In this document: piece by piece, positions 10,601 to 16,651 of the stretch
Layout: every line of letters begins with the position of its first letter
Numbering within the stretch: the first letter of the stretch is position 1
NCBI GenBank assembly: GCA_018398765.1
Contig: JAHBMJ010002402.1
Span: 1 to 19,325, forward strand
Direction of reading: 5' to 3'
Length of the DNA stretch: 19,325 bases
Source: Chromera velia
Taxonomy: Eukaryota > Sar > Chromeraceae
The notes under the pieces: model-generated
The model's database searches: none
The model's input: only the letters and a program-made list of their open reading frames with translations
Told to the model about the DNA's origin: nothing
Program-made: the position numbers and the translations under genes

Positions 10601-13174
10601 GGCCTGTTTCCGGAATTTGAAGGGGGGGGGGAGAACTTTGTCGGCAGGGGGATGCATTTGGAAGGGAGGACAGAAGAGAAAGTGGGACCGGAAAGAATGA
10701 GTGCGGTCGGAAGGGTTTCAGAGGGGGAGCACAGGAGCAATGCCGATGTGCCCCGGTACCTTCGTGCAGGTCTCTCTCCCTTTCCCCTCCCCGAGTCTCG
10801 CCCTTCGATTCCTCAGGTTGGGGGTGCCGTCAGGCAGTCGAATTTCTTTCCTGTCAGGCATTCGTTCGGCTCTCCGATATCTCGACGGAGTTTGTGGCCT
10901 GAGAACTTCGCGGGCCTCCGCAATGGGGGGGGAGGAGGGGGAAAGGGGGGAGGGGCGATGTTGAGAAATGCAGAGATGCTGCAGGCAGATGCAGCAGAGC
11001 TTTTGAACCGTGTGCCGTTGCGCCCCCGTGAGGTCTTGCAAGGGCATCGAGGTGGGTTGCACCTCGAAATAGGAAAGGGGAAGGTATTAGACGAAACTTT
11101 GTCGGCCTCCTCCATTCCATCGAGAAGTGAAGAGGAAGAGGCAGACAGAGAGAGTCTCTTCTCGAAACGTCTACCCCCACCGATAAGGGAGACAGTTGAC
11201 CCCCTGTCACGCGAAATGCTTCTCGACTTTGTATCGCTCCTCAAACCCCCAAGGGCCCCCCGCCCCCCATGCGCAGATTCTTCACAAACTTCTCCCGATG
11301 GATCGCCCCGGAGAGGCGACCGCACTCGAGACAGGAAAGATGAGTCTGGAGAAGGAAACAAAGATGACCACCCAGACGGTGAAGAAGACGCCAACAAAGA
11401 AGCGACCCCGACTGACGCCGAGGCCCAAACAGAGTTTGTCGACACCCGCCCGGACGTGTACATGTGCGTGGATCTCCACACCCTTCGGGACCTGCTGTTG
11501 GGCTCTTATTCCGGAGGGGGATTTCAGGCTGACGGTTCTGATACGATTGTGGCCGAAGGAGAAGGCAGGATGGGGAAGTTCTCGATGCTTGACGGGAGAG
11601 GAGACAGAGACAGAGATAGAGACAGCGCGTTGATTTCTGTTGTCGATCTTCCCCCTCCAACCAGCGTCATTCCTCTTTCCCTGAATGGTGATTCTGATCC
11701 GAATCCGAACAGTCCATCGAAAGGAGAGAAGCAGAGAAAAGAGGAAGGCGAAAGAAAGGGAGGAGTTGATGATCCCGAGGGCGACTCCGTTCTTTTTCTT
11801 TCCAAAGGACTGCAGCAACTAGAGTCCCAACCTCTCGACTCCCAGGCTCTCGCTTCGGCCCTCGATGCCGCACAGACGCTGCAGCCCCGTGATCAGCCCC
11901 TTCTCTCTCTCCTGGGGTTTCCAAACAAAAAACCAACGCAGGCAGGAAACGGAGAAGGAGAGGGAGGGAAAGGGAGCCGAAGAAACACATGGCCACAATG
12001 TGCCCCCCCTGCACAAGCACAGAGGCCCATTTTAGAGGGAGGAAATTTGGGGGGGCCATCAAAGGAGCCCCACCCCTCCTCTTCCTCGAAGGTCTCCGAG
12101 GCCGTCCAGGCCGGTGCTCCCTCCTGGTCCCTCTCCCCTGCAGCTGCGTTGAACCGCATGGGAGGGGGATCTGGGGCTCGGAGGTCTCCCTTGACTGGCG
12201 GTCTCCGCGTGCGTCACTACCTGACTGTGCAGTCCCCATCCAGGGCCCTTCCGCCGCCTTCAGCCCGTCCTTTTCCCGTACAGAAGAAGGGAGCTGTTGT
12301 GAAGGGAAAGCGTGAGAGTTTCAGAGAAGGGGGAGTCAGAGGTTCCAAATCAGAGGAGAGAGAAAGAGAGCACACCATGAGAGGAGGAGGGAAAAGCCGT
12401 CCCCTGTCTGAGGGGAGGAGACGGTCGGTCCGTGCAGTCTCTCCCCCCTCTCGGAAGGCACACCGGCGCCCCCCCGAAAAACTCGCACCGTCCCCGGCAG
12501 ACGAGAATGAAGTCAAACGACGCGAAGCCGCTCTGTCCTCCTCCCCTCTTCCCCCCTCTTCTCTCCCACAGCTCCACCAGCGTCTGCAGAGTTTGCGTGC
12601 TGCCCTGGCCTCTGCGTCCTCCTCCATGACCGCTCTCCGTGTGCAGGTAGAAGAAGTAGAGCATCACGCGCAGGCAAAGGCAGAGACAGAGAGGGAGAGT
12701 GCGAAGAGCCCAATGCCCACTCGCAGCCCTCAATCTCCCCCGGCAGACACGCCTACTTCACCAGCACAAAAGAGAGGAGGAAACTCTGCGGTCTGCATGA
12801 ACGGATCTGGAGACGGACGCTGTGTGCAGTCTTCTGAGGGACCAGAGGGGGGAGTTCAACAGGGGGGAGCCACATCGCATTTCGACCCTCACGTAGGTAT
12901 TCGAAGCGCATGCCGACAGCTTGCGTCCGATCGGTCCGGTGTTTCTGGAAAACTCGCAGCAGTGTCAAGAGAGGGAGGGGTGCGGTCAGCGTCTGCCACT
13001 GCCTCGATTCCTCCCTCAATGGTCACTCAGCGCTCGGAATGGCTCAGAAAAGGGGGGCGCATAGTATCAGAGACCATTGACACGAGGATAGCTCGGCGTG
13101 CTGATTCGTTCCCGCAAGGCCGGATACAGGCGAATGAATTGCAAAGTTCTCTAAACAAACGCCCGCTAGGATAG
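1..13174 (+). CDS. Giant 11-exon gene of unknown function (3' part; partial at 5' end)
   Basis: Spliced model: 1-144, 532-1740, 2085-2849, 3179-3386, 3873-4645, 5005-5273, 5625-5690, 5988-6198, 6493-6900, 7149-10199, 10418-13174, ending at TAG 13172-13174. All ten introns are GT-AG and all junction phases agree, giving 3286 codons plus stop. Residue numbers count from the window edge. Residues ~1-450 and ~900-1350 hold helix-like, Leu/Ala-rich stretches; residues 143-168 are hydrophobic enough to be a buried or membrane helix. Residues ~1352-3286 are low-complexity (Ser, Pro, Gly, Arg, Glu), with six 11-residue repeats at 1880-1945 and a likely coiled coil at about 3081-3130. I recognise no family and no catalytic motif. 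It could be a scaffold or cytoskeletal protein, but that is only a guess. It could also be two adjacent genes if one of the weaker junctions is wrong. Strand is supported by pyrimidine tracts before acceptors. Confidence 0.6.
145..531 (+). other. Intron 1 (387 bp) with CT and TG microsatellites
   Basis: Donor GTACGA follows CAG. The acceptor TTCAG at 527-531 follows a long CT tract (489-517). A mixed CT/TG simple-sequence tract lies at about 196-257. Phase 0. The pyrimidine tract immediately before AG on the + strand fixes the strand of the gene. Confidence 0.65.
532..1740 (+). CDS. Exon 2, largest helix-rich exon
   Basis: Continues frame 1 for 403 codons (residues 49-451) to a CCAG|GTCAGG donor at 1741. 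A Pro-rich segment (DLPPPPPVLTPPFPYG) precedes a strongly hydrophobic run at nt 814-891, beginning GPVLLLALWAACAAAQ, which could be a buried or membrane helix. Further helical segments follow: ALYEALGCFRKQLEDWGLLD, then ENLLLDLVHEVKEKEG, FAINATARLVARMAASALAV and LLWSLGSLTFQFEAFG. No family was recognised. The open frame runs on to 1953, but beyond 1740 it turns into K/E/R-rich simple sequence that reads as intron. Using the 1741 donor restores frame and phase with exon 3. Confidence 0.7.
1721..1753 (+). repeat. 33-bp direct repeat copy A, spanning the exon 2 donor
   Basis: Starts CAACAGTAACG, contains CCAGGTCAGG and ends AAGGGGA. It matches 1804-1836 at 31 of 33 positions. It contains the last 20 bases of exon 2 and the first 13 of the intron, and is followed by a T16 run (1754-1769). 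Confidence 0.85.
1741..2084 (+). other. Intron 2 (344 bp)
   Basis: Donor GTCAGG; acceptor GTGCAG at 2079-2084, after a CT/GT-rich stretch from about 2037. Phase 0. It contains the T16 run, the duplicated donor and a purine-rich AGAGAAAG stretch at about 1840-1950. Confidence 0.65.
1804..1836 (+). repeat. 33-bp direct repeat copy B, duplicated splice donor
   Basis: Second copy of 1721-1753, 83 bp downstream, with two substitutions. It carries the same CCAG|GTCAGG donor-like core (donor at 1824). Using it would lengthen exon 2 by 83 nt and shift phase, so it is not compatible with exon 3 as modelled. Confidence 0.85.
2085..2849 (+). CDS. Exon 3, mixed folded and low-complexity
   Basis: Frame begins with GTT at 2085, in phase with exon 2, and gives 255 residues (452-706). 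It opens with VGLLTVDSFVCKIVTPLALS. A charged Lys/Glu stretch and a Ser/Pro/Gly-rich middle follow. It closes with a helix-like segment beginning RLVALELASHICSLAAARVA and ending at CAG|GTCGGT (donor 2850). The open frame stops 21 bases later, so splicing here is required for continuity. No domain was recognised. Confidence 0.65.
2850..3178 (+). other. Intron 3 (329 bp) with ACTC array
   Basis: Donor GTCGGT, acceptor GATTGCAG ending at 3178, phase 0. About 66 bp of tetranucleotide ACTC repeats (3091-3156) lie just upstream of the acceptor and partly take the place of a pyrimidine tract. Confidence 0.6.
3091..3156 (+). repeat. ACTC tetranucleotide microsatellite
   Basis: Near-perfect ACTC units with two CCCAC interruptions, entirely inside intron 3. 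Confidence 0.9.
3179..3386 (+). CDS. Exon 4, Gly/Arg/Glu-rich
   Basis: In phase with exon 3; encodes a short helical start (AAQIQPPLQILRLMETEG), then a Gly/Arg/Glu-rich stretch ending PGRAEAVL. The 3' end is uncertain. GTCAGT at 3387 is chosen because it is the donor-like site that matches the phase needed by the acceptor at 3872. The frame stays open to 3514, but the tail is T-rich and reads as intron. Confidence 0.5.
3387..3872 (+). other. Intron 4 (486 bp)
   Basis: Donor GTCAGT, acceptor GGTTGCAG ending 3872, phase 1. It is T-rich and more AT-rich than the flanking exons. An alternative acceptor at 3807 (CGCAG) pairs in phase with a GTTTGT donor at 3391. Confidence 0.5.
3873..4645 (+). 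CDS. Exon 5, Ser-rich linkers and two helical blocks
   Basis: About 257 codons. It starts NGVPAFRFLPSCDALWRSVF, then a Gly/Ser linker, a block with SPSVLSRLYAEMAGLAEAAQ, a charged linker, and a second block with EDVRALCTVERHLCALASFA and DVARTLRPAISELLHS. The end includes VAGAVLWQLESVEWDTALIV and then NNHLGKALASRQF. The donor GTCAGT at 4646 precedes CAGA and GAAA repeats that are clearly intronic. No known domain was recognised. Confidence 0.6.
4646..5004 (+). other. Intron 5 (359 bp) with CAGA and GAAA repeats
   Basis: Donor GTCAGT, acceptor CACCGCAG ending 5004, preceded by a pyrimidine-rich stretch from about 4940. Phase 0 with the exon 6 frame used here. Microsatellites lie at 4664-4713. 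Confidence 0.5.
4664..4713 (+). repeat. GACA then GAAA tetranucleotide microsatellites
   Basis: Seven GACA units (4664-4691) pass directly into a GAAA run (to about 4713), inside intron 5. Confidence 0.9.
5005..5273 (+). CDS. Exon 6, hydrophobic helical segment
   Basis: Frame from CTG at 5005: a Leu/Ala-rich start (LPAICFLLRLLPSAFAPLLS), then RRAVEMLSVLLEALLASCC, a Lys/Glu/Gly linker and RPLQRSWMLLQAARRYAPLV. Donor CCAG|GTGTGT at 5274, phase 2. This frame is open across the whole exon and is the one that joins both neighbours. A second frame (from 5007) gives a plausible helical run ASDLLSLAASALCLRTLIVI but stops at 5124 and fits exon 7 poorly. The exon is likely; its frame is moderately certain. 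Confidence 0.5.
5274..5624 (+). other. Intron 6 (351 bp) with TGTA microsatellite
   Basis: Donor GTGTGT, acceptor TTATGCAG ending 5624, phase 2. A TG/TGTA simple-sequence tract (5544-5619) occupies the branch-point and pyrimidine-tract region. Confidence 0.55.
5544..5619 (+). repeat. TG/TGTA microsatellite
   Basis: Interrupted GT and GTAT units abutting the intron 6 acceptor. Confidence 0.85.
5625..5690 (+). CDS. Exon 7 (short), basic helix
   Basis: Encodes LRGRARKAAERLDALGVIPS L, in phase with exon 6. The 3' end is ambiguous. GTCCGT at 5691 and GTGGGT at 5703 both give the phase 2 needed by exon 8, and the second adds four residues. The following GGTC repeats and TGA/TAG codons in all frames indicate intron. 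Confidence 0.5.
5691..5987 (+). other. Intron 7 (297 bp) with GGTC repeats
   Basis: Begins in a GGTC tetranucleotide run (5695-5718) and ends at GGTGCAG (5987), after a CT-rich tract at about 5937-5965. Phase 2. Confidence 0.5.
5988..6198 (+). CDS. Exon 8, Pro/Ser/Gln-rich
   Basis: Starts EALGPLFAPPPEGAPSPLPS, followed by a six-Gln run, then Ser/Ala/Gly-rich sequence ending GLLGSQG. The donor is GTCAGT at 6199 (phase 0, matching exon 9 at 6493). A perfect GTAAGT donor four bases later (6203) matches in phase an acceptor at 6352. Both pairings keep the frame, so the exact junction is unsettled. Confidence 0.5.
6199..6492 (+). other. Intron 8 (294 bp), possible alternative splicing
   Basis: The acceptor CCCTCTCAG (6492) follows a strong pyrimidine tract. 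An alternative intron 6203-6352 would include 6353-6492 as 140 nt of extra coding sequence, in frame, ending at the same exon 9 reading frame. Confidence 0.5.
6493..6900 (+). CDS. Exon 9, helical, Arg-rich
   Basis: 136 codons. It begins AGGACDPMSKSSSKAFEG, then ALVSALSGDPLFRTVAWGLS, HVCRQVMHLQRERG, an Arg/Ser linker, RNVVAAGLREVCAVYREEEC and a C-terminal RLSSRLLSSRFSRVLAPFSK. It ends CAG|GTTGGT (donor 6901), phase 0. This is the last exon with obvious folded-protein character. No family was recognised. Confidence 0.6.
6901..7148 (+). other. Intron 9 (248 bp)
   Basis: Donor GTTGGT, acceptor GCGTGCAG ending 7148, phase 0. The interior is T-rich (TTTTCTGTTCTG...) with GGCA repeats near the donor. 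Confidence 0.55.
7149..10199 (+). CDS. Exon 10 (3051 bp), giant disordered exon
   Basis: 1017 codons (residues 1352-2368) in one open frame, ending at a canonical GCG|GTGAGT donor at 10200. Composition is dominated by Ser, Pro, Gly, Arg, Thr and Gln, with many SP/TP and RxxS sites typical of phosphorylated disordered regions. A more ordered-looking island reads ADLANAYDHYRLVPDLVLQS (about nt 8036-8095). Six tandem 33-bp units at 8733-8930 encode 11-residue repeats. The opposite-strand and other-frame open readings across this exon are by-products of its composition. Function unknown. Confidence 0.75.
8733..8930 (+). repeat. 33-bp minisatellite, six in-frame copies
   Basis: Units start at 8733, 8766, 8799, 8832, 8865 and 8898, and each encodes FSRESPKQRDR. 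Copies differ at only a few bases: GAT for GAC in unit 1, AGC for AGG in unit 5 (giving SSES), and altered last codons in unit 6. Every unit carries CTCGAG or its variant. The length is a multiple of three, so copy-number change keeps frame. Confidence 0.95.
10200..10417 (+). other. Intron 10 (218 bp)
   Basis: Donor GTGAGT, acceptor CTTGCAG ending 10417, preceded by a 40-base T/C tract. Phase 0. This is the best-supported intron of the window. Confidence 0.8.
10418..13174 (+). CDS. Exon 11 (terminal, 2757 bp), disordered with C-terminal coiled coil
   Basis: 918 codons (residues 2369-3286) and a TAG stop. Mostly charged and Ser/Pro/Gly-rich. Ordered-looking islands are PLSREMLLDFVSLLK (about nt 11200-11245) and PDVYMCVDLHTLRDLLLGSY (about nt 11450-11509). 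A heptad-like segment beginning LHQRLQSLRAALASASSSMT and continuing ALRVQVEEVEHHAQAK (about nt 12570-12680) could form a short coiled coil. The last residues are ELQSSLNKRPLG. A donor-like CAG|GTAGAA at 12646 is probably not used, since the frame stays open and protein-like. No known domain was recognised. Confidence 0.75.
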   Translation, partial: EAAGPSQNAVEPSATGEDENGNSEGALGGQTGGQQEDRRGPLEEIEGQSASERKGIPRSLRGLFPEFEGGGENFVGRGMHLEGRTEEKVGPERMSAVGRVSEGEHRSNADVPRYLRAGLSPFPLPESRPSIPQVGGAVRQSNFFPVRHSFGSPISRRSLWPENFAGLRNGGGGGGKGGGAMLRNAEMLQADAAELLNRVPLRPREVLQGHRGGLHLEIGKGKVLDETLSASSIPSRSEEEEADRESLFSKRLPPPIRETVDPLSREMLLDFVSLLKPPRAPRPPCADSSQTSPDGSPRRGDRTRDRKDESGEGNKDDHPDGEEDANKEATPTDAEAQTEFVDTRPDVYMCVDLHTLRDLLLGSYSGGGFQADGSDTIVAEGEGRMGKFSMLDGRGDRDRDRDSALISVVDLPPPTSVIPLSLNGDSDPNPNSPSKGEKQRKEEGERKGGVDDPEGDSVLFLSKGLQQLESQPLDSQALASALDAAQTLQPRDQPLLSLLGFPNKKPTQAGNGEGEGGKGSRRNTWPQCAPPAQAQRPILEGGNLGGPSKEPHPSSSSKVSEAVQAGAPSWSLSPAAALNRMGGGSGARRSPLTGGLRVRHYLTVQSPSRALPPPSARPFPVQKKGAVVKGKRESFREGGVRGSKSEEREREHTMRGGGKSRPLSEGRRRSVRAVSPPSRKAHRRPPEKLAPSPADENEVKRREAALSSSPLPPSSLPQLHQRLQSLRAALASASSSMTALRVQVEEVEHHAQAKAETERESAKSPMPTRSPQSPPADTPTSPAQKRGGNSAVCMNGSGDGRCVQSSEGPEGGVQQGGATSHFDPHVGIRSACRQLASDRSGVSGKLAAVSREGGVRSASATASIPPSMVTQRSEWLRKGGRIVSETIDTRIARRADSFPQGRIQANELQSSLNKRPLG

Positions 13175-13734
13175 CGACAGGCGATTGCAATGGATCGCAT
13201 CACACTCCTGTTTAATTGTTTCTCTTCTTATTTATGAAAAAAGAAAGCCTGAGAATGAAAAACCACCGTGCATGGATTATGTATAACAAATTAAAACATG
13301 TTTATCTAATTATTGTCAGTTACATTATTACAAAAACTTTTAAAAATAGTGTTTAATTATGCATTTTTTTGAACTTGTTTGATGATTGGTTTGATGAAAA
13401 CTTAGACTAAACTTTATTTTGACTAATTATTTTAATACATTTATGATAAACCACGCTAGGAACAACGAAAAAAATGTTTATATTTCATAATCACGTTAAC
13501 GCCACCTGGGCTGGGCTTACAGCAGAGGCCTATCCAACGGGGGAGTAAATGGTCGCGAACTTATCATTCGGGAGGAAAAGGATGTGTCAGGGAGCCTAGA
13601 GCTGAAAGGGGACTTCCAGATGTAGGTATATAGGTGCAAGGGGCGTATATCAGACAGAAACACACACACACACACACACAATTTTTCTAGCAATTTTTGA
13701 CTATTTTTGACATAAGGGTGAGCAACCCGTATGG
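13175..13734. other. AT-rich 3' flank of the giant gene
   Basis: Composition changes within ~30 bases of the stop codon to clearly AT-rich sequence (about 13200-13500), as expected for 3' UTR and intergenic DNA. AATTAAAA at about 13290 is a possible polyadenylation signal variant, unproven. Two further AT-rich blocks contain no open frame of note. A run of AC dinucleotides lies at 13660-13680. Confidence 0.5.
13660..13680 (+). repeat. AC dinucleotide microsatellite
   Basis: About ten perfect AC units, intergenic. Confidence 0.9.
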
Positions 13735-13773
13735 GGCCGCGCACTAAAGATTATTGGAAACCTAGTTTCCAAA
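13735..13773 (+). repeat. Left 39-bp inverted repeat
   Basis: Starts GGCCGCGCACTAAAG and ends CCTAGTTTCCAAA. It contains an internal near-palindrome GGAAACCTAGTTTCC and is followed by a 7-bp hairpin AGGGGTC-TGG-GACCCCT (13773-13789). Confidence 0.9.
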
Positions 13774-14384
13774 GGGGTCTGGGACCCCTCCCCCCCCCTT
13801 TTCTTATTTAAATTGGAAACCCCCCCCTAAATATTCGCGCCGTGGCACGCCCTGGGTCCGGCAAGGCCTTTTTTTGACTTTTCTTGATAAGGCTGCACAA
13901 AAAAAAATCAGAGGTGCATGCATGCGCGCACGTAGCATCACGTACAACGCGAGTATCAAACCGATATGTCACCTCAGATAAGTGTATAGTGCAGCCTTTT
14001 CTTCGCCGATGTTCTTTTGGGCAGTGTCGCCTGTTCACACGGATTCTTGCAGAAGTATCGACAATTGAGTCAGTGGGCTGGAGAGCAAGGCAGAAAGCGG
14101 GCTCAAACAGTGTTGAAGTGGTTAACAAGAAAGGGTAACCGTCTCAGAGTGACAGACTTAGTATCTGATGTGTTGAAATTGGAGATCTGGTTTTAAAATC
14201 CCGTTACCGCGATGAGTGAGGAGCTTCCAGGAGCTCTCCAGCGGCCATCTGAAGAAAACATGGTCTAGGACGCGGTGAAGCTGTGGAGAACACGGTGCCT
14301 TTCTTTCCACTCAATGCTCTCCGTTGCATGCCTTTCTTTCCAGTCAATGCATGCATGCTCTCTTTCCACTCTGCAGTTGCTGAC

Positions 14385-14953
14385 GGACGGATGGATGGAT
14401 GGATGGATGGATGGATGGAAGGATGGATGGATGGAGTGATGGAGTGATGAAGGATGGATGGGTGGATGGAGTGAGGGAGTGACTGAGAGATGGAGATGGA
14501 TGGATGGATGGATGGATGGATAGATAAATTGATGGATGGAGTGATGTAGTGAGTGAGGGATGGATTGAAGGAGTGAGTGAGGGATGGATGGATGGATGGA
14601 TGGAGTGATGCATGAGAGATGGATGGGTGGATGGAGTGAGGAAGTGACTGAGGGGTTGATGGATGGAAGGATGGATAGATAAATTGATGGATGGAGTGAT
14701 GTAGTGAGTGAGGGATGGATTGAAGGAGTGAGTGAGGGATGGATGGATGGATGGATGGAGTGAGGGATGGATGGATGGATGGATGGATGGGTGGATGGAG
14801 TGATGGAGTGAGTGAGGGATGAATTGATGGAGTGAGTGAGGGATAGATGGATGGATGGAGTGAGAGATAGATGGATGGATGGATGGAGTGAGTGAGTGAG
14901 TGATGGATGGATAGATGGAGTGAGTGAGGGATGGATGGATGGATGGATGGATA
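14385..14953 (+). repeat. TGGA-type satellite array with ~155-165 bp higher-order units
   Basis: About 570 bp of TGGA with interspersed GAGTGAGTGAGGGA variants. A 93-bp stretch at 14516-14608 recurs without difference at 14671-14763 (offset 155). A preceding segment from 14456 recurs imperfectly at 14621. On the minus strand the array reads as a long His-Pro-Ser-Ile frame, which is an artefact of the repeat. Confidence 0.9.
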
Positions 14954-15160
14954 GAAAGAGGCACCTCTTCCCTCCTCGATGCGAGCTATTCTAGAAGTCT
15001 GAGGACGCTTGATAAATATCGCAACGTCAATGCATTTTGATGGGATGTTGAACTTGCTGATCGGTATGTTAACGCTTTCAATCATTTGAGGGGGAGGGGG
15101 GGTTCCTAAGGGGGTCTGACCTAGACGATCAACAAATTGGAAACAACCCCCCCCCCCCTT

Positions 15161-15199
15161 TTTGGAAACTAGGTTTCCAATAATCTTTAGTGCACGGCC
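15161..15199 (-). repeat. Right 39-bp inverted repeat
   Basis: Reverse complement of 13735-13773 with one difference (GGCCGTGC against GGCCGCGC). It is preceded by a C12 run. Confidence 0.9.
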
Positions 15200-15203
15200 A
15201 CTA

Positions 15204-15534
15204 TGCCGCTTCCAAAGACGACACCCCCTGGACCGCCATCCTCTCTTCCCAAGCTCAAGAGAAGAAAACGAAGCATGCAGGGGCATGTGGGGACTGGAGA
15301 TACGACTTCATCCCACTAATGAGCCTGGTCCATCACACCGTCGATGGCACATTCCACAAGGAAGCCAACACATTCTTGTGCAGGCTGGGGGGACTGTTAA
15401 GCGAGAAGCTAGGCGAGAAGTGGGGGCAGAGGTATGAGAAGGTGTGTGGCCGAATCGATCCGAGCTCGGCTGTAAGTTGCCTACCTACGGGCAGTAAGTA
15501 CGTGCATCAGGAGTACGCGAGGCCACTTTGGTGA
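15204..15534 (+). pseudogene. Remnant of LINE reverse-transcriptase polyprotein C-terminus
   Basis: A ~110-codon frame opens in the right inverted repeat and ends at TGA (15532-15534). Its pattern of a KKTKHAGAC segment, [10 protein letters not shown], then FHKEANTFLCRLGGLL resembles the tail found downstream of the polymerase domain in many algal and invertebrate non-LTR retrotransposon proteins: a Lys/His/Cys stretch, an aromatic-D-F-x-P motif, and [G/H]KEAxxFLxRL. No polymerase motif is present, so this would be a 5'-truncated or interrupted copy. The assignment rests on remembered family patterns. It could instead be a chance open frame. Confidence 0.45.
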
Positions 15535-15732
15535 AGAGGAAGAGATAGGGGGATGCAGCAGTACACTCATCCTCATGGACGATTGAACCGTAAAAGACTG
15601 ATCGAGTAGAACCTAAAGTAGAACGTAGAGTGTTGCAATGTAGCCAGATGTGTTGCTGTGTTGCATAGATGGATGGAAGGATAAAAGTAAGGCGGACGTA
15701 CTAGGAACAAATCTCAAATGCATCTCCCCTTT

Positions 15733-15758
15733 TCATTGTTTAAATATTTAAACAATGA
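15733..15758. repeat. Perfect 26-bp palindrome
   Basis: The half-site TCATTGTTTAAAT is followed directly by its reverse complement, with no spacer. The centre is AATATT-like and AT-rich. Confidence 0.95.
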
Positions 15759-16299
15759 CTTTACTATCATTATCAATGATCATCATCATCATTCACTACT
15801 AGATTCACTATCTTAGTTGGCATTTGCTCATATAAGTGAACGTCGATCTAGCCTAGGAGTTTGATATAAAATTTTGAATTAAGATTGGGATTTTTGTTCT
15901 GGGCTTGTCCCGAGGTCCACTGCTGGGGGACAGCTTGCACCGTTTAGAGCTAAGCTAGCCTCTTAGCTAGGAGCCAAGCTAGCTGGACACATTACTAGAG
16001 TACCTGCCTCTAGACATGCCTAGACCTGTCTAGGTACCTGCTATGGCAGTCCTCTTTCATAAAGAGAAATGACACAAACGAGAATTAACAGGCTTTCAGA
16101 CTAGCTTTCAGATAATTTTTTCCATATTAAACGGCCACCTACCAATTTTCGGCAGCATAAAGGTTCGGTAAGGCAGTCTTATGCACAGTGTCAGAGCGCA
16201 GTATGGCATTACACTTTCACACAGAAGTTATGATAAAACGCAAGACTTTATTCTCTCTCTATCAAAATTCAGCTTAATTAATCAGAAAAAAATAAAAAA

Positions 16300-16324
16300 C
16301 AGCCAGCCTGGCTTGGGCCGGCTG
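16300..16324. other. GC-rich hairpin
   Basis: Arms 16300-16309 and 16315-16324 pair over 10 positions, with one mismatch and one G-U, around a 5-base loop. Upstream is a run of A residues. Role unknown. Confidence 0.5.
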
Positions 16325-16651
16325 CTTCAAAGAACATTATTATGATTTACATTCTCATTAACTAAGTTTAACTAACTTTTGTTCACGCTTTTTGACTTTC
16401 ATATGATCCCAGCTGACTCGAATAGTGATGATCCCAGTCTGTCTGACGCCGAAGTTGCGGCCGAACCCTAGACGCCTTATACAGGCCATCGACTAAGCCG
16501 TCAATGGTGATGGTGCATAATGATAATGATAGTAAATGTATCTAGGTATATGTAGGTATGCTACTGTATACGCTATGATTATGGGCCACAAATATCTAGC
16601 TAAAGCAGCTAGACTAATTGAACGCTAGACACGATAGAGAGGGTAGAAAAG

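Larger units (their letters stand above)
13735..15199. mobile_element. Putative non-autonomous element bounded by 39-bp inverted repeats
   Basis: The two ends are reverse complements at 38 of 39 positions. The interior has no recognisable transposase. It holds about 600 bp of unique sequence, a 0.57-kb TGGA-type array and C-rich runs just inside each end. The motif AATTGGAAAC recurs inside both ends (about 13812 and 15135). CACTA sits 7 bases inside the left end, with TAGTG at the mirror position on the right, reminiscent of CACTA transposon ends. I see no convincing target-site duplication beside either the 39-bp or the CACTA boundary. It could be a MITE-like or foldback element, or a non-transposon inverted duplication. 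Confidence 0.5.
15535..16621. other. AT-rich intergenic stretch rich in CTAG and small palindromes
   Basis: No convincing gene. It contains a perfect 26-bp palindrome (15733-15758), an ATC-rich patch (15778-15793), more than ten CTAG tetranucleotides between about 15799 and 16630, an AGCTAAG/CTTAGCT hairpin (15948-15968), and a GC-rich hairpin in an A-rich setting (16300-16324). Part may be the 3' UTR of the upstream retroelement remnant or the 5' UTR of the downstream one. Confidence 0.5.

Noticed and set aside
10813-11481. 222-codon minus-strand frame opposite exon 11
   Set aside because: Same reason: biased composition, and no independent start context or domain.
13884-14138. 84-codon + strand frame inside the inverted-repeat element
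   Set aside because: Short, with no recognisable motif and no coding-like composition.
13742-15192. Definite CACTA-type DNA transposon
   Set aside because: The CACTA/TAGTG pair is present, but the inverted repeat extends 7 bases beyond it and no 3-bp target duplication is seen; kept only as a possibility.
14204-15286. 360-codon minus-strand frame rich in His-Pro-Ser-Ile
   Set aside because: Generated by the TGGA tetranucleotide array; every frame of such a repeat stays open.
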